In this document: positions 1-8,970 of the stretch, one piece after another
Numbering within the stretch: position 1 is the first letter of the stretch
Layout of the letters: the number at the start of each line of letters is the position of its first letter
Assembly (NCBI RefSeq): GCF_003443895.1
Contig: NZ_QQOA01000051.1
Coordinates: 1-46,087 of the forward strand
From: Paraburkholderia phosphatilytica
GTDB taxonomy: Bacteria > Pseudomonadota > Gammaproteobacteria > Burkholderiales > Burkholderiaceae
Direction: 5' to 3'
Length of the DNA: 46,087 nt
Made by a program: the position numbers and the translations under genes
The notes under the pieces: model-generated
Database searches by the model: none
What the model was told of the DNA's origin: nothing
Seen by the model: the letters and a program-made list of their open reading frames with translations, nothing else

Positions 1-129
1 CGCGCGCTGCTTCAGGCGGATCGCGGCCGCGAGGCCCGCCGGGCCACCGCCGACGATCACGACGTCGTACTCCATCGATTCGCGCGGGCCGTACTGGGCG
101 GCCAGTTCGGCCAGAGTGGGAGGATTCAT
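1..129 (-). CDS. ETF-ubiquinone oxidoreductase, N-terminal 43 residues (runs off the window)
   Basis: Read on the minus strand, this opens with ATG and encodes 43 residues before the window edge. The visible part has the short leader and 'YGPRESMEYDVVIVGGG' followed by 'PAGLAAAIRLKQ', which is the N-terminal FAD Rossmann fold (GGGPAG) typical of electron-transfer-flavoprotein:ubiquinone oxidoreductase (ETFDH family). That enzyme takes electrons from reduced ETF and passes them to membrane ubiquinone through FAD and a 4Fe-4S cluster; the cluster-binding region lies outside the window. It is divergent from an FAD dehydrogenase-EtfB-EtfA operon, which supports the call and suggests a complete dedicated electron route. 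Only the first domain is visible, so another Rossmann flavoprotein cannot be wholly excluded. Confidence 0.8.
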   Translation of the reverse strand, partial: MNPPTLAELAAQYGPRESMEYDVVIVGGGPAGLAAAIRLKQRA

Positions 130-199
130 GGTCGACAGATTGGGATGAACGCAACAACCGCATGCTAGCCCGCACGGCGCCACCCGCCGCCGTTATCAC

Positions 200-218
200 G
201 AATGCTTATGCTGCATTC
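200..218. promoter_or_regulatory. Inverted repeat with LysR-type T-N11-A geometry in a divergent promoter region
   Basis: GAATGC-N7-GCATTC is a perfect 6-bp inverted repeat, with T at 203 and A at 215 giving the T-N11-A spacing of LysR-family operators. It lies between the divergent ETF-QO and FAD dehydrogenase genes, about 70 bp from the former start and 160 bp from the latter. Its half-site differs from the TTAGC-like repeats found near other genes of the left block, so the regulator may differ. A TTGACA at 234-239 resembles a -35 element but no convincing -10 follows. Confidence 0.4.
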
Positions 219-379
219 AAGCCTTACACGCGGTTGACACCTTCATGAATCCGCTCTTCCCTCGCCGCGCTTGATTGAGCATGCCTTCTACTAAAGATTG
301 CAATCGCTTATATAGCCCGGCAGCCGGTTCTGGCCATGCAACATGCGGGGGTGATCTGCAAAACAAGGAAGGCGGAACA

Positions 380-1567
380 GTGAATACCTATGATGTGGTC
401 GTGATCGGCGCGGGCGTGGTGGGTAGCTCGGTGGCGTATCACCTGTCGAAGCTCGGCGCGAAAAGCGTGCTGGTGCTGGACCGCGCGACGATCGGCGCCG
501 GTACGACGGCGCAGTCGTCGGGCATTCTGCGCACGCATTATTCGGTGAAGGAAAACGTCGAACTGGCCCACAAATCGTGGTCGGTATTCAACGACTTCGC
601 CGCCTATCTCGGCGATGACGAAGCGTCGTGCGGTCTCGTCAAATGCGGCTACATGATCGTCGCGGCCGAAGGCGACAAGCTGGAGCCGCTGCGCGCGTCG
701 CTCGACCAGCAGAAGGCGCAAGGCATTCCGCTGGAAATTCTCGACACCGCCCAGGCTCGCGAACGGATGCCGATCGCGCGGTTCGACGACGCCGCGTTGA
801 TCGGCTACGAGCCGGAAGCCGGTTTCGCCGACGCGTATCTCACCGCCACCAGCTTCGCGCGCGCGGCACGGCGCGGCGGCGTGACGATTCGCGAGAACGT
901 CTCCGTCAACCAGTTGCTGATGGAAAACGGCAAGGTGGTCGGCGTATCGACCAGCATCGGCGATTTCGCCGCAGGCACCGTCATCAGCACGCAGAACATC
1001 TGGACGCCGGAACTCGCGGGCTGGACCAGCAAGACGCTGCCCGTCGCGCCGGAACGTCACGCGGTGCTCGCCCTCGAATGCGCGGAAGCGCCGTACACGT
1101 TCGCGATGCCCGTTTTCAAGGACCTCGCGTCGGAAGGCATGCTGTATTACCGCAGCTATGGCGGCAACCAGATGCTCGTCAGCGAAGGCGTGGTCGGCGA
1201 AAAGCTCAGCGTCGCCGATCCCGAACAGGGCGATATTCCGATGGACTACGTCGTCGACGTCGGCACGCAGGTCGCGCAGCGTTTCCCCGCCTACGAAACG
1301 GCGGGCATCGCGTCGTCGTGGACCGGCGTGTACGACGTCACGCCCGACTGGAACCCCGTGCTCGGCGCGCTGCCGGGCATCGAAGGGCTGGTGGTCGGCT
1401 ACGGCTTCTCGGGCCACGGCTTCAAGCTTTCGCCGACGGTCGGCAAGGTGCTCGCGCAGGCCGCGCTCGGTCTGCCCACCGACGTCTCGCTCGAACCGTA
1501 TTCGATCGAGCGCTTCGCGACCGGCGCGCTGCTGACGGGCAAATATGGCCTCGGCGCCGTCTCCTGA
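380..1567 (+). CDS. FAD-dependent amine/amino-acid dehydrogenase (DAO/sarcosine oxidase beta-like)
   Basis: 395-residue flavoprotein of the DAO superfamily. The dinucleotide motif GAGVVG sits at residues 10-15, a 'SSGILRTHY' substrate/FAD loop at 46-54, and the C-terminal FAD-contact motif 'GYGFSGHGFKLSP' at 340-352, all as in sarcosine oxidase beta, dimethylglycine dehydrogenase-like and proline dehydrogenase beta-like enzymes. The start is a GTG preceded by AAGGAAGG; the frame is open upstream from a TTG at 275, but those 35 residues look non-coding and push the Rossmann fold away from the N-terminus. EtfB and EtfA follow directly and ETF-QO is divergent, so it probably oxidises a secondary or cyclic amine and hands electrons to ETF rather than to oxygen. 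Substrate unknown; a proline-like compound fits the nearby semialdehyde dehydrogenase. Confidence 0.85.
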   Translation: MNTYDVVVIGAGVVGSSVAYHLSKLGAKSVLVLDRATIGAGTTAQSSGILRTHYSVKENVELAHKSWSVFNDFAAYLGDDEASCGLVKCGYMIVAAEGDKLEPLRASLDQQKAQGIPLEILDTAQARERMPIARFDDAALIGYEPEAGFADAYLTATSFARAARRGGVTIRENVSVNQLLMENGKVVGVSTSIGDFAAGTVISTQNIWTPELAGWTSKTLPVAPERHAVLALECAEAPYTFAMPVFKDLASEGMLYYRSYGGNQMLVSEGVVGEKLSVADPEQGDIPMDYVVDVGTQVAQRFPAYETAGIASSWTGVYDVTPDWNPVLGALPGIEGLVVGYGFSGHGFKLSPTVGKVLAQAALGLPTDVSLEPYSIERFATGALLTGKYGLGAVS

Positions 1568-1633
1568 CGCGTGCCGGGCGTTGCCCCACGTCCCCGCTCC
1601 ATCCGCATCAGGGAACCGAACAGGAACACACGC

Positions 1634-2382
1634 ATGAAAGTCTTCGCAGCAGTCAAACGCGTCGTCGACTACAACGTGAAGGTGCGCGTCAAGGCGGACC
1701 AGAGCGGCGTCGATATCGCCAACGTCAAGATGTCGATGAATCCGTTCGACGAGATCGCCGTCGAGGCCGCGACGCGCCTGAAGGAAGCCGGCAAAGCCAG
1801 CGACGTGATCGCCGTGACCTGCGGCCCGGCGCAAAGCGTGGAGACGCTGCGCACTGCGCTCGCGATCGGCGCGGACCGCGCGCTGCATATTCAGACCGAC
1901 GTCGAACTGCAACCGCTCGCGGTCGCGAAACTGCTGAAGGCGGCGGTCGAACGCGAAGCGCCGCAACTGGTGATTCTCGGCAAGCAGGCGATCGACGGCG
2001 ACGCCGGCCAGACCGGCCAGCTGCTCGCCGCGCTGCTCGACTGGCCGCAGGCCACCTTCGCGAGCCAGATCGAGATCGACGGCGACAAGGCGACCGTGAC
2101 GCGCGAAGTGGACGGCGGCCTCGAAGTGATCGAACTGCAACTGCCCGCGATCGTCACGACCGATCTGCGCCTGAACGAACCGCGCTACGTGACGCTACCC
2201 AACATCATGAAGGCCAAGAAAAAGCCCGTCGATACGCTCAGCCCGGCCGATCTCGGCGTCGATCCGGCGCCGCGCCTGAAGACGCTCAAGATCGTCGAAC
2301 CGGCGGCGCGCAAGGCCGGCGTGCAGGTGGCGGACGTTGCGGCACTGATCGACAGACTGAAACACGAAGCGAAGGTAATCTG

Positions 2383-2383
<1 letters not shown>
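1634..2383 (+). CDS. etfB: Electron transfer flavoprotein subunit beta
   Basis: 249 residues, normal length for EtfB. The family signature is clear at residues 155-175 ('VTREVDGG' ... 'LPAIVT'), together with the conserved 'NPFDE' near 36-40 and 'GKQAIDGD' at 116-123. The ATG is preceded by AGGAA; an in-frame upstream extension to 1571 lacks family similarity. EtfB binds AMP and forms the heterodimer with EtfA that shuttles single electrons from dehydrogenases to ETF-QO. It starts 66 bp after the FAD dehydrogenase and overlaps the etfA start by one base, so the three genes are almost certainly one operon. Burkholderiales usually also carry a housekeeping etfBA, so this set is probably specialised. 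Confidence 0.95.
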
Positions 2384-3312
<929 letters not shown>

Positions 3313-3316
3313 CCGC

Positions 3317-3357
3317 CGTGAAGAACGCGCCGGCCGAGCGCCGTTGCGTTCTTCACG
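3317..3357. terminator. Bidirectional terminator-like hairpin between convergent genes
   Basis: A 12-bp perfect stem (3317-3328 pairing with 3346-3357, arm GTGAAGAACGC plus one pair) encloses a 17-nt loop, between the etfA stop and the stop of the opposing hydroxy-acid dehydrogenase gene, whose last codons it overlaps. No long T run follows on either strand, so termination strength is uncertain, but the position suits a shared terminator. Confidence 0.6.
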
Positions 3358-4534
3358 CGTCCACTTCCTCCAAAGCTCGCGCTGCCTGCGGCCGGCGCAA
3401 CCACGACGTATCGAGCGCATCGATGCGCGGGCAGCCGAGCAGCCGCAGGCAGATCTGCAGTTCGTTCTCGAGCAGCGCGAGCACGTGGTCCACGCCCGCG
3501 CGACCGCCGCCGGCAAGCCCATAGAGCGGTGCGCGACCCAGCAGCACGCCGCGCGCGCCAAGCGCAACCGCTTTCACGATGTCACTGCCACGACGCACAC
3601 CGCCGTCGATGAAGAGATCGAAATCGCGGCGCACCAGCGGTGCGGCTTCGGCGAGCACGTCCATTGCGCTTGGCGCGCCGTCGAGCTGGCGGCCGCCGTG
3701 GTTCGACAGCACCACCCCGTCCACTTCGTGCTTCGACGCATGCAGCGCATCCGTCGCGGACTGCACGCCCTTGACGAGCAGCCGGCCCGGCCAGTGCCGG
3801 CGCAGCCACGCAAGGTCGGCCCACGCGATCGAGCGGTCCATCTGCCGGCTCAGCGCGGCGGCCTGCTCTTCAATGCCGCGTCCGAGCCCTGCACTCTTCG
3901 CAATGTTCACGAGTTGCGGCACGCCGTGCCGACCGACCGCCGCGACCCAGCGCGGATGGGTGGCCACGTCCCATAGCAGACGCGGCGTCCATTTGAGCGG
4001 CAGCGTGAAGCCGGTGCGCGCGTAGTGATCGCGCTGACCGGTGACGGGCGTATCGACCGTCAACAGCAAGGTCGTGAAGCCGTTGGCACGCGCGCGCGCC
4101 ATCATGTTTTCAGCGATGCGGCGATCCTGCTGCACGTAGAGCTGCAGCCAAAGTTCGCCGTCGGTTGCGCGCCGCACGTCCTCGATCAGACTCGTCGACG
4201 CGGTCGAAAGCGCGAACGGCAGGCCGCGCGCATGCGCAGCGCGCGCGAGCGTTTCTTCCGCATGTGGACGGTACAGACCGTTGAGTCCGGTGGGCCCGAC
4301 CACCGCCGGCCACGCGGCCGTCGTCGTTCCCGATGTCGTGCCCCACATCACACGCGTATCCACCGCGTCGACGTCGACGAGCACGCGCGGCGTGAAGCCG
4401 ATACGCTGGAACGCGGCGCGATTGTCCGCCATCGTGAGCTGGTCTTCCGCACCACCTTCGAGGTATTGCCACGCGAAGTCCGGCAGAAAGCACCGGGCCG
4501 CTTCGCGATAGTCCGCGACATTCGAGCAGCGCAT
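3353..4534 (-). CDS. FMN-dependent L-2-hydroxy acid dehydrogenase (lactate/glycolate/mandelate family)
   Basis: 393 residues covering the whole FMN beta/alpha barrel. The hallmark 'SNHGGRQLD' at 277-285 contains the catalytic His279; Lys255 in 'LVKG', the N-terminal 'YLEGGAEDQ' and the phosphate-binding 'GGVRRGSD' at 311-318 are all present. Family members oxidise L-lactate, glycolate, L-mandelate or other L-2-hydroxy acids to 2-oxo acids, passing electrons to quinone or oxygen. It is the last gene of the minus-strand aldolase-ABC transporter run, 10 bp after an FAD enzyme for D-2-hydroxy acids, so both enantiomers of a 2-hydroxy acid may be handled. No strong ribosome site precedes the ATG, suggesting coupling to the upstream gene. 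Exact substrate cannot be read from sequence. Confidence 0.88.
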   Translation of the reverse strand: MRCSNVADYREAARCFLPDFAWQYLEGGAEDQLTMADNRAAFQRIGFTPRVLVDVDAVDTRVMWGTTSGTTTAAWPAVVGPTGLNGLYRPHAEETLARAAHARGLPFALSTASTSLIEDVRRATDGELWLQLYVQQDRRIAENMMARARANGFTTLLLTVDTPVTGQRDHYARTGFTLPLKWTPRLLWDVATHPRWVAAVGRHGVPQLVNIAKSAGLGRGIEEQAAALSRQMDRSIAWADLAWLRRHWPGRLLVKGVQSATDALHASKHEVDGVVLSNHGGRQLDGAPSAMDVLAEAAPLVRRDFDLFIDGGVRRGSDIVKAVALGARGVLLGRAPLYGLAGGGRAGVDHVLALLENELQICLRLLGCPRIDALDTSWLRRPQAARALEEVDA

Positions 4535-4544
4535 CGTGGGTCCG

Positions 4545-5999
4545 TTACGCGTGCGAAGGCGGCGTTGCGTTGCGCGCCGGAAGCACCCGGCCCGGGTTCA
4601 TCGTGTCGTTCGGATCGAGCAGGTCCTTCACCTGACGCATGATCGCCACTTCCTGCGCGTCCTTGTACAGCGACATTTCCTCGACGTGCAGCGAGCCGAT
4701 GCCGTGCTCCGCGCTGAACGTGCCGCCCATCGTCGCGGCGATGTCGTACAGCAGATGGCTAACCTTGCTCTGCATGCGCATCTTGTCGGACACGCCCGCC
4801 CAGTACTCATGCGAGAACATCGCGATGTAATGCAGGTTACCGTCGCCCATGTGGCCGACGATCACCGGCACCGCCTGCGGATAGTGTTCCGCGAGCGCGG
4901 CGCCCGCCTGCGCGACGAAATCGGGAATGCGATAGATCGGCACCGCGATGTCGTGCGTGAGACCCATGCCTTCGCGGCCGTTGGCCTCCGTCACGTGATG
5001 ACGGATGTGCCAGAGGTCGAGACGCTGCTGCTCGCTCGATGCGACCACCGCGTCGACGATCGTGCTGTTCTCCAAAGGCGCTTCGAGCGCCGCGGTCAGC
5101 GCATCGGCAAGCGCGTCGTTCGAGCCCGCCGATGCTGCCAGTTCCACCAGCACCATCCACGCGGGCGTCCGTTCGAACGGATTGCGCGCGTTGGCGGCAT
5201 GCCGCAGCGAGATCTCGAATTCGCTTTGCGAGATCAGTTCGAGCCCGACGAGTTCGCCGGGAAACGCCGACTGCAGTTCGATGCCGAGCTGCACTGCCGC
5301 ATCGACGGTATCGAAACCGAGCAACGCGGTCGCAACCGCGCGCGGCTTCGGAAAGAGTTTCAGCGACGCCGCGGTGATCACGCCGAGCGTGCCTTCCGCG
5401 CCGACGAACAGGTTCTTCAGGTCGTAGCCGCTGTTGTTCTTGCGCAGCGTGCGCAGGCCGTTCCACACCTTGCCGTCCGGCAGCACCGCCTGCAGGCCGA
5501 GCACGAGATCGCGCGTATTGCCGAAGCGCACCACGTTCGTGCCGCCCGCGTTGGTCGCGAGATTGCCGCCGATCTGGCACGAGCCTTCAGCGCCGAGCGT
5601 GAGCGGAAACATGCGGTCGGCGTCGAGCGCGGCCTGTTGCAGGTCCGCCAGGATGCAGCCCGCCTCGACGGTCATCGAGTTGTCCTGCGCGTTGATGTCC
5701 AGCACACGGTTCATCTTGCCGAGGTTCAGCAGGATGCTGTTGCCGCTCGCGTCCGGCACCGAGCCGCCGCACACGCTCGTGTTGCCGCCTTGCGGAAAGA
5801 CCTTGATGCCGTGCGCGTTGCAGAACGCGAGCACGGCCGATACGTGTTCGACGCTGCGCGGAAACACCACGCACGCCGCGATCCCCGTGTGACGCTTGCG
5901 CCAGTCGATCAGATGCGGCGCCATGTCGGCGGCAGCCGTGACGACGTTGGCCGCGCCCGTGAGTTCGCGCATCGCGTCGACGATGGATTGCTGTTCCAT
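4545..5999 (-). CDS. FAD-linked D-2-hydroxy acid dehydrogenase (GlcD/D-2-hydroxyglutarate dehydrogenase family), copy 1
   Basis: 484 residues. The N-terminal PCMH-type FAD domain shows 'PQGGNTSVCGG' at 69-79 and 'CQIGGNLATNAGG' at 141-153. The C-terminal FAD-oxidase domain has the metal and substrate motif 'GHMGDGNLH' at 382-390, 'SAEHGIG' at 429-435 and the ending 'LDPNDTMNPGRVL'. Members oxidise D-2-hydroxyglutarate, D-lactate or glycolate and often donate electrons to ETF, which is encoded a few kilobases away. The ATG lies one base from the transporter ATPase stop, with AGGA inside that gene's end, so expression is coupled to the ABC transporter. A paralogue at 23410-24840 aligns almost without gaps, an important sign of module duplication. 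Confidence 0.9.
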   Translation of the reverse strand: MEQQSIVDAMRELTGAANVVTAAADMAPHLIDWRKRHTGIAACVVFPRSVEHVSAVLAFCNAHGIKVFPQGGNTSVCGGSVPDASGNSILLNLGKMNRVLDINAQDNSMTVEAGCILADLQQAALDADRMFPLTLGAEGSCQIGGNLATNAGGTNVVRFGNTRDLVLGLQAVLPDGKVWNGLRTLRKNNSGYDLKNLFVGAEGTLGVITAASLKLFPKPRAVATALLGFDTVDAAVQLGIELQSAFPGELVGLELISQSEFEISLRHAANARNPFERTPAWMVLVELAASAGSNDALADALTAALEAPLENSTIVDAVVASSEQQRLDLWHIRHHVTEANGREGMGLTHDIAVPIYRIPDFVAQAGAALAEHYPQAVPVIVGHMGDGNLHYIAMFSHEYWAGVSDKMRMQSKVSHLLYDIAATMGGTFSAEHGIGSLHVEEMSLYKDAQEVAIMRQVKDLLDPNDTMNPGRVLPARNATPPSHA

Positions 6000-6000
6000 G

Positions 6001-7182
6001 TTATTCCTGGTTCTTCAGCACGACGCTGTCGTTCGCCGACCATGCGACCGTCATCGCCTGCCCGACAGGCAAACGCTCGGCGGCGCGGGTCGAAATCGTC
6101 TTCACGAGCAGCGGCGCGCCGTTCCCGCGTTTCAGTTCGATCCGCGTCATGCCGCCGATAAACGAGGTTTGCGCAACCGTGCCGGTGCACGTGTTCCGCT
6201 GTTGCGCGGCGGCGGGCGCGGCATCGCTGTCGAGCACGCCGATCTTTTCCGGGCGCACCAGCACCTTCACGCGCGTACCCGTCGCGTGGCCCTGCGTGCT
6301 GCGCACCGCCAGCGTAAGGCCGTCGGCGGTCGCGACCGTGTCGTCCGCCGTCACCGTGCCTTCGATCAGATTCGATTCGCCGACGAAATCCGCAACGAAC
6401 TCGCTGACCGGCTCGAAGTACAGCTCGTCCGGCGTGCCGATCTGCGCGATGCGCCCGCCGTTCATCAGACACACGCGGTCGGACAGGTTCAGCGCCTCTT
6501 CCTGATCGTGCGTGACGTACACGAGCGTCGTGCCGAGATCCTTGTGCAGCATCTTGATCTCGCCCTGCAGCTGCTCGCGCAACTTCTTGTCGAGCGCGCC
6601 GAGCGGCTCGTCCATCAGGATCACCGACGGCGCATACACGATGCAGCGCGCGATGCCCACGCGCTGCTGCTGGCCGCCCGACATCTCGCGCGGCTTGCGC
6701 CCTTCGTAGCCGGTGAGGCCCACGCGTTCCAGCGCGTTGCGCACGCGTTGTGCGATCTCGGCCTTGCCGAGGCCGCGAATGCGCAGCGGAAACGCGACGT
6801 TGTCGAACACGTTCAGATGCGGCAGCAGCGCATAGTTCTGGAACACCATGCCGAGGCCACGCTCGCGCGGCGGCACGGTCGAGACGTCCTGGCCTTTCAG
6901 CAGGATGCGTCCGCTCGTCGGCGCGATCGCGCCCGCGATGATGTTCAGGATCGTGCTCTTGCCCGAGCCGCTCGGCCCGAGCAGGCTCAGGAACTCGCCT
7001 TCGCGCACGGTGAAATCGGTCGTGTGCAGCGCGACCGCATTGCCATACGTCTTGCCGACGCCCTCGAAAGCAATCATGTTGCCTTTCATGTTCGTGATAG
7101 CGGACGCCGCGCGCGCGTCCCCGTCATTTCGCGCGTCCAGACCGGAAGGCCGTCCTTCCTTTTCGAGCAGTACATGGGACAT
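6001..7182 (-). CDS. ABC transporter ATP-binding protein, spermidine/putrescine (PotA) type
   Basis: 393 residues. Walker A 'GPSGSGKST' at 69-77, Q-loop in 'VFQNYALLPH', signature 'MSGGQQQR' at 167-174, Walker B 'ILMDEP' at 188-193, and a C-terminal TOBE domain from about 290. The PotA/FbpC branch energises importers of polyamines, iron or other small cations and acids. The ATG at 7182 has GGAGG five bases upstream, which decides the start although it leaves about 35 extra residues before the usual start (a later Met near 7089). It is the last transporter gene before the FAD dehydrogenase and follows PotC by 13 bp. The family label does not prove a polyamine substrate; the catabolic neighbours argue for an acidic or amino-acid-like ligand. 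Confidence 0.9.
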   Translation of the reverse strand: MSHVLLEKEGRPSGLDARNDGDARAASAITNMKGNMIAFEGVGKTYGNAVALHTTDFTVREGEFLSLLGPSGSGKSTILNIIAGAIAPTSGRILLKGQDVSTVPPRERGLGMVFQNYALLPHLNVFDNVAFPLRIRGLGKAEIAQRVRNALERVGLTGYEGRKPREMSGGQQQRVGIARCIVYAPSVILMDEPLGALDKKLREQLQGEIKMLHKDLGTTLVYVTHDQEEALNLSDRVCLMNGGRIAQIGTPDELYFEPVSEFVADFVGESNLIEGTVTADDTVATADGLTLAVRSTQGHATGTRVKVLVRPEKIGVLDSDAAPAAAQQRNTCTGTVAQTSFIGGMTRIELKRGNGAPLLVKTISTRAAERLPVGQAMTVAWSANDSVVLKNQE

Positions 7183-7195
7183 GGTACCTCCGGCT

Positions 7196-8044
7196 TCAAT
7201 GTGAGGATTCGGGTGTGGCCGGCTGCAGCATCGCCGAGACGGAGCAGAAAACCAGCGAGAGCACCGTGAGCAGCGCGGACACCGCCGCGATCACCGGCGA
7301 CACGTCCCACTGGATGCTGCTGTACATCTTGACGGGCAGCGTCGTGGTGGTCGGGCTCGTGAGAAACCACGCGATCACCACTTCGTCGAACGACACGAGG
7401 AACGCGAACAGCGCGCCCGCGAAAATCGACGGCCGCAGCTGCGGCAGCACCACCTTCACGAACATCGTGCTGCGCTTCGCGCCCATGATGGTGGTCGCGA
7501 ATTCGAGCGCGGGATCGAGCTTCTTCACGCCGGCCATCACCGTCATCATCATGAATGGCGTGACGTAGGCGACGTGGCTCATCACGAGGCCCGCGGTCGT
7601 GCCGACCAGATGCAGACGCGACAGATACAGGTACAGCCCGAGCGACACGACGATCACCGGCACGAGGATCGGGCTCATCAGGAGCAGCATCACGAGCCGC
7701 TTGCCGGGAAACTCGAAGCGCACGAGACCGTACGCCGCCGGCACGCCGATCAGCGACGCGAGCACGGTCGTCATCGACGCGACCTTCACGCTTTGCAGGA
7801 TCGTGCCGACCCAGCTGCTCGACGTGAACAGCTGGTGATACAGCTCGAGCGTCCACACGCGCGGCGGGAAAGTCATTTCGCCGCTGCCGCCGAACGAAAT
7901 CGGAATCACGATCAGCGTCGGCACGAGAATGAACGCGTACACCGCGAACGCGATCACGTTGCGCAGCCGCACATACCGGCGCGTGAGGCGGTCGACCACC
8001 ACGCCGCCTTTCGCGGGCGCGGACATCTGCATGGAGGGTGTCAT
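7196..8044 (-). CDS. ABC transporter permease, PotC type
   Basis: 282 residues with about six hydrophobic spans beginning at 'VIAFAVYAFILVPTL' and ending near 'AVSALLTVLSLVFCSV'. The cytoplasmic EAA-type loop that docks on the ATPase reads 'GAKRSTMFVKVVLPQLRP'. This is the second half of a PotB/PotC heterodimer. Its ATG overlaps the PotB stop by four bases (ATGA), indicating coupled translation, and the ATPase gene follows 13 bp later. Confidence 0.9.
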   Translation of the reverse strand: MTPSMQMSAPAKGGVVVDRLTRRYVRLRNVIAFAVYAFILVPTLIVIPISFGGSGEMTFPPRVWTLELYHQLFTSSSWVGTILQSVKVASMTTVLASLIGVPAAYGLVRFEFPGKRLVMLLLMSPILVPVIVVSLGLYLYLSRLHLVGTTAGLVMSHVAYVTPFMMMTVMAGVKKLDPALEFATTIMGAKRSTMFVKVVLPQLRPSIFAGALFAFLVSFDEVVIAWFLTSPTTTTLPVKMYSSIQWDVSPVIAAVSALLTVLSLVFCSVSAMLQPATPESSH

Positions 8045-8913
8045 GCGAACGCTCCTTCTTTCGTCGTCGTGCTCGCGGGCGCGGCCAAAGCGCGCCGCCT
8101 GTCGCGTTTCTGGAACCAGTCGGCGCCGAGCGCGGCCAGCGTCACGATGCCGAGCAGGATCACGCCGATCGCCGATGCCATGTTCCAGTCCAGCGCTTCG
8201 CGCGTGTAGAAGTCGACGAGGTTCGACATCATCGCGTCCTTACGGCCGCCGAGCAGCGCCGGAATCACGAAGAAGCCCATCGACATCACCGTCGTGCTGA
8301 GTCCGGCCGCGACGACGCCCGGCAGGCTCAGCGGCAACGTGATCTGGAAGAAGATGCGCGGCGGTTTCGCGCCTGCGATCTCGGAGGCGAGATAGAGCGA
8401 GCGGTCGATCGCGAGCAGGCTCGCCAGCACCGGAAACACGATGAACGGAATCAGATAGTTCGTCATGCCGACGATCACGCCAAACCGGTTGAACAGCATC
8501 GGCAGCTGGACCTGCGTATGGAACAGCGCGGAGAGCGCCTGATTCACGAGACCGTCGCGGCCGAGCAGCACGGTGAACGCGTAGCTCTTCACGAGGATGC
8601 TGGTCCAGAACGGCACCAGCACGAGCACCATGTAGACCGCGCGCTTGCGGGGTGTCTGGCGCGCGAGATGCATCGCGATCGGATAGCCGAGCAGCATGCT
8701 CGCCACCGCCGCGCTGATGCTGATCTCGAACGTGGACCACAGCGTGCGCAGAAACAGCGCGCTGCCGAAGAGCCGCCGGTAGGCGGAAAGCGATGGTCCG
8801 TCCGCGGTCCAGAAACTTGTGTACACGACATAGGCCAGCGGCACGAACAGCACGAAAAACAGAAACACGGTCGCCGGCCCGACATACAGCAATCCGTCGT
8901 TGCGTCCTTTCAT
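8041..8913 (-). CDS. ABC transporter permease, PotB type
   Basis: 290 residues. An N-terminal span 'YVGPATVFLFFVLFVPLAYVV', five further spans, and the EAA-type coupling loop 'GAKPPRIFFQITLPLSLPG' identify a binding-protein-dependent permease. A very strong ribosome site, GGAAGGAGGAGG, stands just upstream of the ATG, needed because a stable hairpin separates it from the binding-protein gene. It overlaps PotC by four bases. This is the only PotBC pair in the window, although three solute-binding proteins of the matching type are encoded. Confidence 0.9.
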   Translation of the reverse strand: MKGRNDGLLYVGPATVFLFFVLFVPLAYVVYTSFWTADGPSLSAYRRLFGSALFLRTLWSTFEISISAAVASMLLGYPIAMHLARQTPRKRAVYMVLVLVPFWTSILVKSYAFTVLLGRDGLVNQALSALFHTQVQLPMLFNRFGVIVGMTNYLIPFIVFPVLASLLAIDRSLYLASEIAGAKPPRIFFQITLPLSLPGVVAAGLSTTVMSMGFFVIPALLGGRKDAMMSNLVDFYTREALDWNMASAIGVILLGIVTLAALGADWFQKRDRRRALAAPASTTTKEGAFA

Positions 8914-8936
8914 CTCTCCTCCTCCTTCCTGCTACC

Positions 8937-8959
8937 GCGGCGCGTCGCACACGCGCCGC
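8937..8959 (-). other. Intercistronic stem-loop between binding-protein and permease genes
   Basis: GCGGCGCGT (8937-8945) pairs perfectly with ACGCGCCGC (8951-8959) around a 5-nt loop, in the short gap between the solute-binding protein stop and the permease start. Such hairpins after binding-protein genes commonly protect the upstream mRNA from 3' exonucleases or attenuate downstream expression, giving excess binding protein over membrane subunits. No T run follows, so full termination is unlikely. Confidence 0.6.
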
Positions 8960-8970
8960 TTTCCCTGCGA

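Noticed and set aside
234..262. Sigma-70 promoter from TTGACA upstream of the FAD dehydrogenase
   Set aside because: The -35-like hexamer is good but no TATAAT-like sequence occurs at 16-18 bp.
308..2140. Long minus-strand frame opposite the FAD dehydrogenase and etfB
   Set aside because: Arg/His-rich, low-complexity translation with no domain; it is the mirror of well-supported plus-strand genes in GC-rich DNA.
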